Positions 1 to 5,124 of a stretch of DNA of 6,628 bases are shown piece after piece. The notes below the pieces were generated by a model. That model did no database searches, had not been told where the DNA came from, and saw only the letters and a program-made list of their open reading frames with translations. The stretch covers positions 3,594 to 10,221 of the forward strand of contig DEAY01000416.1 of assembly GCA_002348345.1 (NCBI GenBank), written 5' to 3'. Source of the stretch: Verrucomicrobia bacterium UBA2970 (GTDB lineage Bacteria > Verrucomicrobiota > Verrucomicrobiia > Limisphaerales > AAA164-E04). Position numbers and translations under genes: made by a program. Numbering within the stretch: position 1 is the stretch's first letter; each line of letters starts with the position of its first letter.

Positions 1-1715
1 GAGTCGGTTTGAATCAGGTAGAGGAATTTCGGTGAGGCAAGGACGGTGGCAAGGACCTCCGTCATCGCTTCCTGAAAGTCCTTACAATCGGGGCGGAGTC
101 GTTTGAAGAGGTTGAGTTTTTGTTGGATTTCGTTTTCGGTCACCAAACGGCGCCAGGCCCGGGGCATGAATCGAGAAAGGATCTTGCGGGCATGTGGCCA
201 CTCCTCGGATGGCGTCGAGAGGCCGAGAAAGAGTCGCTGGTGCGATGGAGGGGGCCAGTGATCGTAGACCGGAGCCGTCACCTCCACATAGTCGAGTTGA
301 ATGTCCCCCTCCGAAACGGAACTGTTCACCAATTTGATAAACTCCGAGGGACTGGGAATATCCCCCATCTTTTTGATCTTTCGAACCGAGTTTCTCGGGT
401 AGATCTCACTCAACGGGACGTCCCATTGGTAGAATTGAGGTTGGTCGGGCGTGGCCGTGATCCGGTAGTCCTCGCGACTGATTCGGATGCTGCCCTCGGA
501 GTTGTTGCTCGCCTGCCAGCCGAATTCCAGTTGCAGGCTCGGGATGGGGCCGTCCCCCGAAGCGGTGCGAGAGGCCCTTACTCGGACCCGCAGGTGGCCC
601 TCTTCCGGGAGCTGGTCGCCCAGTTCGACGATGAGCCGTTGCCGTGGGGGGATCACGGCGACGTGGTCGAAGGACTGGGGAACCGCGGGTGGCTCCGTCG
701 AAGGCGCCCAAGCGTATTTCGCGCCGCCATAGCTCCATGACGCCCGGGCGCGTTCGCCGCTGACTTGATTCTGGTAGTGGGTTCCGTTGGGGCGGGCCCG
801 GAGTCTGGCCCGCTGACGGTTGAGTTGCTGTTCAAGGGTTTCCGGATCGTCCTGATGACGCTTCCTGATCTTCTCGAGCTGCAGGGCTTGCTTCTCCCAC
901 TCGCGTTGCGACGCCTCCTCCATGCTGATCCCCCAGAAGAGGGCGGCGGGCCAGTCGCCCCGCACGGTTGCCTTGAGCAGCGCCTTTCGACCGAGTTCGC
1001 GGTAGGTGGCGAATTGAATGGCCGTCAGATGCAGCATTTCCGAGCTGTTGTGAAATCCGTCCTCCGACGGGGCCTCGGGAGGCAGGTCGTCTGCAAATTC
1101 GTAGGGGAGTCCCAGCAGATCCTGGAGGGCGTAATTGTATTCATAACGCGTCATCCGCCGGAAAGACGAGTGACCCTGTTCCCGGCGGCGCACCTGAGAA
1201 GCGATCTGAATCTCTGAAGTCAGCCATTCGATCACCTGGCCCCGATCGGTCTCGGTCATGCGTTCCTCACCCTCGGGCGGCATCTCGCCGTTGCTGATGA
1301 CATCGACGACTTCGATCCACCAGTTGACGTCCTCGCCTTGGATGAGGTCCGGATCCAGGGTGTCGACCCGAAACGAGCCCTTTTGCTTTTCCGGTCCGTG
1401 GCACTTGAGACAGGTTGCCATCAGCACGGGCTCAATCTCCCTTCGAAATCGATCCAGTTGGGGTTGAGGGACCTCGGTTTGGGGCGATTGCTTGTTTTGG
1501 GACTGGTAGCTCGATTGCTTTCGGCCGATTGCCTTTGCGGCCTCAAGTCCCTCGGAGCCGCTCTCGATGAGAGCGGCCAGCGGGGAATGAGAAATCTTCT
1601 TCGTCTCGGCCCTCGGAGCGGCTGAGTTGCCGCTCACCACGAAGCTCGCAGCGATGAGAAAGACATCCCAGCGGACCCATGGGCTGGCGTCTGAATTCCA
1701 GGATTTGGCTTTCAT
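1..1715 (-). CDS. Exported c-type cytochrome of the DUF1587/DUF1595/DUF1592 family, 3' end beyond the window
   Basis: The reading frame is open from ATG at 1715 to the left edge, giving 571 codons without a stop. An N-terminal hydrophobic stretch (residues about 14-33, ending GNSAA) looks like a signal peptide or anchor. A haem c site, CLKCH, lies at residues 102-106 (positions 1412-1398), followed by MPP at 145-147, whose Met may be the sixth haem ligand. Next come a DUF1587-like segment (183-250, with RRMTRYEYNYALQDLLG), a charged probable coiled coil (265-308), a beta-rich region (about 358-482), a DUF1595-like segment (505-560, RAWRRLVT) and the start of DUF1592 (LASPKFLYL, 559-567). Complete family members usually continue into DUF1588 and DUF1585, so roughly the C-terminal half is missing. 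The family is abundant in Planctomycetota and Verrucomicrobiota and probably acts in periplasmic electron transfer, often suggested for polysaccharide use, but its chemistry is unproven. No clear Shine-Dalgarno precedes the ATG; it was chosen because the signal-like segment follows directly. Confidence 0.9.
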   Translation of the reverse strand, partial: MKAKSWNSDASPWVRWDVFLIAASFVVSGNSAAPRAETKKISHSPLAALIESGSEGLEAAKAIGRKQSSYQSQNKQSPQTEVPQPQLDRFRREIEPVLMATCLKCHGPEKQKGSFRVDTLDPDLIQGEDVNWWIEVVDVISNGEMPPEGEERMTETDRGQVIEWLTSEIQIASQVRRREQGHSSFRRMTRYEYNYALQDLLGLPYEFADDLPPEAPSEDGFHNSSEMLHLTAIQFATYRELGRKALLKATVRGDWPAALFWGISMEEASQREWEKQALQLEKIRKRHQDDPETLEQQLNRQRARLRARPNGTHYQNQVSGERARASWSYGGAKYAWAPSTEPPAVPQSFDHVAVIPPRQRLIVELGDQLPEEGHLRVRVRASRTASGDGPIPSLQLEFGWQASNNSEGSIRISREDYRITATPDQPQFYQWDVPLSEIYPRNSVRKIKKMGDIPSPSEFIKLVNSSVSEGDIQLDYVEVTAPVYDHWPPPSHQRLFLGLSTPSEEWPHARKILSRFMPRAWRRLVTENEIQQKLNLFKRLRPDCKDFQEAMTEVLATVLASPKFLYLIQTD

Positions 1716-1766
1716 ACGGATGATTGGGGCAGGTCGCCAATAGGGACGCTGATCAATGGCTTTGTT

Positions 1767-1781
1767 CCCGCCCAAAGCGGG
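1767..1781 (-). repeat. Short perfect hairpin in the cytochrome gene leader
   Basis: CCCGC at 1767-1771 and GCGGG at 1777-1781 form a perfect 5-bp GC stem with a 5-base loop. It lies 52 bases before the cytochrome ATG, so it would be in the mRNA leader if transcription starts further upstream. No T run follows, so it is not an intrinsic terminator. It may be chance in GC-rich DNA. Confidence 0.3.
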
Positions 1782-1795
1782 GCCTGATGGCGACT

Positions 1796-1849
1796 TCAAA
1801 GAGTAGAATCCCCTTTTGAAAGGCCACGGTCAATCAGATAGGTCGGCAT
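1796..1849 (-). CDS. Possible 17-residue small ORF with a strong Shine-Dalgarno
   Basis: The minus strand reads AGGAGG, six bases (AAAGAC), then ATG at 1849, encoding MPTYLIDRGLSKGDSTL before TGA at 1798-1796. This is the best ribosome-binding site I can see in the window; the large genes have weak ones or none. It lies 80 bases upstream of the cytochrome ATG on the same strand, so it could be a leader peptide or the remnant 5' end of a lost gene. The peptide was not recognised. CTCCTTCC just upstream could pair with the AGGAGG and mask it. The candidate promoter at 1805-1833 lies inside this ORF, so that promoter could not drive it. Translation is unproven. Confidence 0.25.
   Translation of the reverse strand: MPTYLIDRGLSKGDSTL
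1805..1833 (-). promoter_or_regulatory. Possible sigma-70-type promoter for the cytochrome gene
   Basis: On the minus strand TTGACC (1833-1828) is followed after 17 bases by GATTCT (1810-1805). The -35 box matches TTGACA in five of six bases. The -10 box matches TATAAT only at positions 2, 3 and 6. Transcription would start near 1798 and give a leader of about 80 bases containing the hairpin at 1767-1781. Correct strand and spacing support it, but the weak -10 box keeps confidence low. Confidence 0.25.
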
Positions 1850-1963
1850 GTCTTTCCTCCTGGTGGAAGGAGCCCCTCGGACCCTCTAGCTGAAGATCAC
1901 TGGGAACCTTGAATGCTCTCGGCATCAACCTGAGGCAGGAGAAACACAGGGGTCGAAGAGACG

Positions 1964-1985
1964 GGGAAACTCCCTTGAGGTTCCC
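1964..1985 (-). repeat. Imperfect inverted repeat downstream of SelO
   Basis: GGGAA at 1964-1968 pairs with TTCCC at 1981-1985, and CTC at 1970-1972 with GAG at 1977-1979, leaving one A/G mismatch and a four-base CCTT loop. The hairpin lies 77 bases beyond the SelO stop in its direction of transcription. The minus strand continues with CGTCTCTTCG rather than a T run, so it is at best a weak terminator or an mRNA 3'-end stabiliser. Confidence 0.35.
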
Positions 1986-2010
1986 GCTCGGGCGCCCCGA
2001 AGGAGGGGAA
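1981..2010 (-). repeat. Second inverted repeat sharing an arm with the neighbouring hairpin
   Basis: TTCCC at 1981-1985 can also pair with GGGAA at 2006-2010. Inside, CGGG (1989-1992) pairs with CCCG (1996-1999) around a three-base loop, with an asymmetric internal loop between the two stems. It lies about 50 bases past the SelO stop. The TTCCC arm is shared with the hairpin at 1964-1985, so the two structures are mutually exclusive. Confidence 0.3.
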
Positions 2011-2061
2011 AGCCTTCTGTTTCCAATCTAACGCCGGATCCGTCTGTGTCTTTGGGATGGA

Positions 2062-3522
2062 TTAAGTGCCGCAGAAGGTGGCGGCCACGACCTCATTGGG
2101 CCTTGGAGCGGCCTCGTATTCCTCGAGAGCGGGTTGCTCATCAAAGGGATGTTTGAGGAGATGGTTAAGTTGATGGAAGGGACCATAGTCGCCCACGTAG
2201 GCTGCCCGGATCACTGCTTCGATTCGGTGATTTCGGGGGATGAAGATCGGGTTAGCCTGTCGCATGGTAGCGGCGGGGTCGGTCGGATCCTGGCGGGAAA
2301 TGCGCTGTTTCCAGGAACGGAGCCAGGGCCCAATGGCGGGCGAGTCCTTGAAACATTGTCGGAAGGGTTCGTCGTCGCCAGAGCTCATCATGGCGGTCAG
2401 ATGCCGAAAGGTGAGCGTAAAGTCGGCGCCGGTTTCGGCCATGGTCGTGAGGAGGGATTGGGCCAATTCCCAGGATTCTTCCTCCTCGCCGGCGAGGCCA
2501 ATCTTGGCGGTGAATCGTTGTTGAAGTTCGCCTTGGTGGATCGGACGAAATGTGGTCAAGGCGTCATTGGCCAGGTCGGTGGCTGCATCGCGGTCATCGG
2601 CCAGCAGGGGCAGGAGCGTTTCGGCCAGGCGGGCGAGATTCCAATGGGCGATTGTGGCCTGATTGCCATAAGCGTAGCGACCGCCATGGTCGATCGAGCT
2701 AAACTTCTTGGCGGGATGGTAGGCATCCATGAAGGCGCAGGGCCCATAGTCGATGGTCTCGCCCGAAAGGTTCGTGTTGTCGGTATTCATGACGCCGTGG
2801 ATGAATCCGAAGGACATCCATTGCGCCATCAGTCTGGCCTGGCGCTTGAGGACTTGCTCGAGGAGGGTAAGGTATGGATTGGAAGTCTCGCGACTCTCGG
2901 GATAGAGCCGGTCGATCACGTAGTCCGCGAGGCGTTGGAGGTTTTCGGAGTCGTTGCGGATAGCAAACCATTCAAACGTGCCGACACGAATGTGGGAGCG
3001 GGCGACACGGGCCAGCACGCCGCCCGGTTCGATGGTTTCGCGATGAACCCGATCGCCGCTTGCGACCGCGGCCAAGGCGCGGGTGGTCGGCACGCCCAAC
3101 GCCGCCATGGCTTCCGAGACAAGGTATTCCCTCAAAACCGGGCCGAGGGCGGAACGGCCGTCCCCTCCACGCGAGAATGGGGTACGCCCTGATCCCTTGA
3201 GCTGAAGATCCCGTCGCTCCCCGTTGCGATCGATGACTTCTCCCAGCAGAATGGCGCGCCCGTCCCCCAATTGCGGGACCAGGTTTCCAAACTGGTGTCC
3301 GCAATACGCCATCGCCAGGGGCGCCGCCCCGTCCGGCACTCGATTTCCAGCCAGTATTTGCAGAGCCTCCTTGGAGTCGAGCCATTTCGGGTCGATTCCG
3401 AGTTCCTCGGCGAGTTCGTGGTTGCATGCGATGGTTTCGGGCTCACTGACCGGCTTCGGCGAGACGGTTTCATAGAATGCCGTTGGAAGTCGGGAATAGG
3501 AATTGTTGAACGCAATGCTCAT
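2062..3522 (-). CDS. selO: Protein adenylyltransferase SelO (YdiU/UPF0061 family)
   Basis: SelO enzymes are pseudokinases that bind ATP in an inverted orientation and transfer AMP to Ser, Thr or Tyr of target proteins; the family is linked to redox stress. From ATG at 3522 the protein has 486 residues, close to the roughly 480 of E. coli YdiU. It opens in the family style (NSYSRLP). Visible family motifs are YCGHQFG, QLGDGRA, LQLKGSGRTPFSR with the ATP-site Lys at 109, the metal or catalytic pair DN at 248-249, DYGP with Asp 258, and YGNQ. By my count these match K113, D252 and D262 of the Pseudomonas enzyme, so it should be active. It ends FCGT, with Cys 484 third from the end, the position of selenocysteine in some homologues. 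The frame is also open up to a TTG at 3651, adding 43 residues; I prefer 3522 because the extension lies outside the conserved family. Neither start has a clear Shine-Dalgarno. Confidence 0.95.
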   Translation of the reverse strand: MSIAFNNSYSRLPTAFYETVSPKPVSEPETIACNHELAEELGIDPKWLDSKEALQILAGNRVPDGAAPLAMAYCGHQFGNLVPQLGDGRAILLGEVIDRNGERRDLQLKGSGRTPFSRGGDGRSALGPVLREYLVSEAMAALGVPTTRALAAVASGDRVHRETIEPGGVLARVARSHIRVGTFEWFAIRNDSENLQRLADYVIDRLYPESRETSNPYLTLLEQVLKRQARLMAQWMSFGFIHGVMNTDNTNLSGETIDYGPCAFMDAYHPAKKFSSIDHGGRYAYGNQATIAHWNLARLAETLLPLLADDRDAATDLANDALTTFRPIHQGELQQRFTAKIGLAGEEEESWELAQSLLTTMAETGADFTLTFRHLTAMMSSGDDEPFRQCFKDSPAIGPWLRSWKQRISRQDPTDPAATMRQANPIFIPRNHRIEAVIRAAYVGDYGPFHQLNHLLKHPFDEQPALEEYEAAPRPNEVVAATFCGT

Positions 3523-3675
3523 GGTTAGGCTGGATAGGGATGGATCCAAGAGAATTGGCGCTTCTCGATCTGGTTCGAAGCGTATAAGTTTTCCTGTGAT
3601 CGATTCCTTGAAACGTAGGGCAGGTATGTCAGCCAGCTTGGTGAGGTTCAAGGAAAAAGCTGAGGATCGATTTGC
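3523..3675. promoter_or_regulatory. Divergent intergenic region between SelO and the transporter
   Basis: These 153 bases separate two divergent start codons, so promoters for both genes should lie here or just inside. AT-rich hexamers are present, such as TATAAG at 3583-3588 (plus) and TTATAC at 3587-3582 (minus), but neither has a good -35 partner at normal spacing. TTGAAA at 3608-3613 likewise lacks a -10 box. No operator palindrome stood out. If SelO starts at the alternative TTG (3651), the gap shrinks to 24 bases. Confidence 0.4.
3662..3666 (+). promoter_or_regulatory. Ribosome-binding site of the transporter gene
   Basis: GAGGA ends nine bases before the ATG at 3676, a normal distance. 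It supports that start over the later in-frame methionines. Confidence 0.5.
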
Positions 3676-5124
3676 ATGAAGTATCCCGAGCTGACCGATG
3701 ATTTAAAACAGGGTTTTTCGTTCCGGACGCTGAAATACTTTGGCGCCGGAGCCATTGTCGCCTCCGTCACGATTGGCAGCGGCGAAACGCTCTTTGCTTC
3801 CCGAGGGGGAGCCGTTTTTGGCTACAGCTTGCTGTGGTGTTTTTTCTTTGGCGCTCTGATGAAGGGGGTTCAGGTCTACTCGGGAGCCCGACACATGGCC
3901 CTGACAGGGGAGCACCCCGTCACGCATTGGGGAGCCATTCCCGGCCCAAAAAACTGGGTGCCGTTGACGATCGGTGTCTTGAGTATGCTCTGTTTTCCGT
4001 TCTGGATGGCGGGGATTCCAATGACCCTGGGGACTTTGTTGAACTGGGTGTTCGGCGTCCAAGGGTCCCCCGAGGAATTGCTTTTTTATGCCCGTCTGTG
4101 GGGCACGGCCAACATCGTTCTCATCGTGGCGTTGACGTTGGTGCATTCCTATGGATTTCTCGAAAAGGTGCAGACCTGCTTCATTGGCATCATGTTGTCC
4201 TGCATGGTGGTGGCGGTCTTGGCGTCGAAGCCCGATTGGTTGGCGGCGTTGGCCGGAACATTCATTCCCACGATGCCGGGGGACTATGAGCCCTGGATTC
4301 GCGAACGGTATCCCGAGATTGTGGTTCGTCCCCCTTGGGTGGAGATCGTGACCTATCTGGGCGCCATTGGAGGCGGCACCTATGACTACATCGGCTACCT
4401 CAGTTGCTTCCGTGAGAAGGCCTGGGGGGCGCTGGCCTTGAAAAAGGATCGGTTCAAGGTCACCCCGGTCCGTCGTGCAAAGCAGTTGGAGGTGGATGAC
4501 TCCCCGGAGAATCTCCAACGGGCCAAGCGGTGGTTGATTCCTGTTCAAGTGGACACGGGAATTGGTTTTTTATCGGTCCTGGTATTCACCGCCTGCTTCG
4601 TGATCCTGGGGGCGGTGATCCTGCGTTCCCAGCAGCAGATTCCCTCGGGAAACGAGTTGCTGTCTTTCCAGGCGCAGTTTCTCACCAACCTGCATCCGAG
4701 TTTGCTCTACGTCTATCAGATTGGGGTGTTCTTTGCGATTTGGGGGACGGCTTATGCGGCTTATGAAATCTACATCCGGACGGCCTACGAGTGTCTGGCG
4801 CCGATGAGTCAAAAAGTAAGGACGGCCCCCTACCAGAAGTTTCGCCTCTGGCTCCTTGTCTATTGTGGCGGCCTCGGTTTGGTCTTGCTTTGGACCATGA
4901 AGGACCCGGTTTCCATTGTGACGCCAGCCGCCATTGTCGGTGGGGTCTTCACCTGTGGTTTGTGGTGCTTTGCGATGATGTGGACGGATCGTCACTTTCT
5001 TCCCAAGGCCCTTCAGATGGGAAGGACCCTTTTTGTGCTCCTCACGATTTCGGGGATCTGCCTGACCGGGATGGGGGCGAAGGCTCTTTGGGATCTCGCC
5101 TTCAGTGTTGGCGCCGGCCACTAG
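3676..5124 (+). CDS. NRAMP-superfamily membrane transporter with atypical substrate site
   Basis: This 482-residue protein has about 11 hydrophobic segments (roughly residues 22-42, 47-68, 96-124, 141-161, 166-186, 223-246, 292-316, 342-366, 389-407, 415-437, 448-470). It follows the NRAMP (SLC11/MntH) pattern: a GAGAIVAS stretch in TM1, GYSLLW at the start of TM2, and Q-x-Y-x-x-A-R then TGE after TM2. The proteins are inner-membrane, proton-coupled Mn2+/Fe2+ importers in the classic clades. Here the TM1 DPGN motif is replaced by GSGE (34-37) and the TM6 MPH metal site by GAIGGGTYDY (229-238). The usual metal ligands are therefore absent, and Mn/Fe transport cannot be assumed. The loop between segments 6 and 7 (about 247-290) is long, charged and probably cytoplasmic; the loop before segment 6 (187-222) is also long. 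The gene is divergent from SelO, and its stop overlaps that of the convergent downstream gene. Membership of the superfamily is fairly sure; the substrate is unknown. Confidence 0.85.
   Translation: MKYPELTDDLKQGFSFRTLKYFGAGAIVASVTIGSGETLFASRGGAVFGYSLLWCFFFGALMKGVQVYSGARHMALTGEHPVTHWGAIPGPKNWVPLTIGVLSMLCFPFWMAGIPMTLGTLLNWVFGVQGSPEELLFYARLWGTANIVLIVALTLVHSYGFLEKVQTCFIGIMLSCMVVAVLASKPDWLAALAGTFIPTMPGDYEPWIRERYPEIVVRPPWVEIVTYLGAIGGGTYDYIGYLSCFREKAWGALALKKDRFKVTPVRRAKQLEVDDSPENLQRAKRWLIPVQVDTGIGFLSVLVFTACFVILGAVILRSQQQIPSGNELLSFQAQFLTNLHPSLLYVYQIGVFFAIWGTAYAAYEIYIRTAYECLAPMSQKVRTAPYQKFRLWLLVYCGGLGLVLLWTMKDPVSIVTPAAIVGGVFTCGLWCFAMMWTDRHFLPKALQMGRTLFVLLTISGICLTGMGAKALWDLAFSVGAGH

Larger units (their letters stand above)
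1716..2061. other. Intergenic region between the SelO gene and the cytochrome gene
   Basis: No gene of convincing length lies in these 346 bases on either strand. Both flanking genes are on the minus strand, so this is downstream of SelO and upstream of the cytochrome gene. It holds at least three inverted repeats, one weak promoter-like pair and a very short ORF with a strong ribosome-binding site, listed separately. A gap this long with these elements suggests the cytochrome gene has its own transcription start rather than riding on SelO. No clear intrinsic terminator (GC stem followed by a T run) was seen on the minus strand. Confidence 0.6.

Noticed and set aside
120..740. Plus-strand ORF of 206 codons
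   Set aside because: It is antisense to the continuous cytochrome/DUF1592 frame, which carries family motifs; the plus-strand product resembles nothing I know.
1543..1740. Minus-strand ORF of 65 codons at the cytochrome start
   Set aside because: It overlaps the signal region of the cytochrome protein in another frame and has no supporting features.
2134..3192. Plus-strand ORF of 352 codons opposite SelO
   Set aside because: It lies wholly antisense to a confidently identified SelO gene, has no recognisable domain and reflects codon bias in GC-rich DNA.
3703..4548. Minus-strand ORF of 281 codons, and a further 183-codon one at 4570-5121
   Set aside because: Both are antisense to the transporter and low in hydrophobic patterning; they are shadows of its codon usage.
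5109..5120. TGGC/GCCA hairpin just before the transporter stop as a terminator
   Set aside because: The stem is only four base pairs and no T run follows on either strand.
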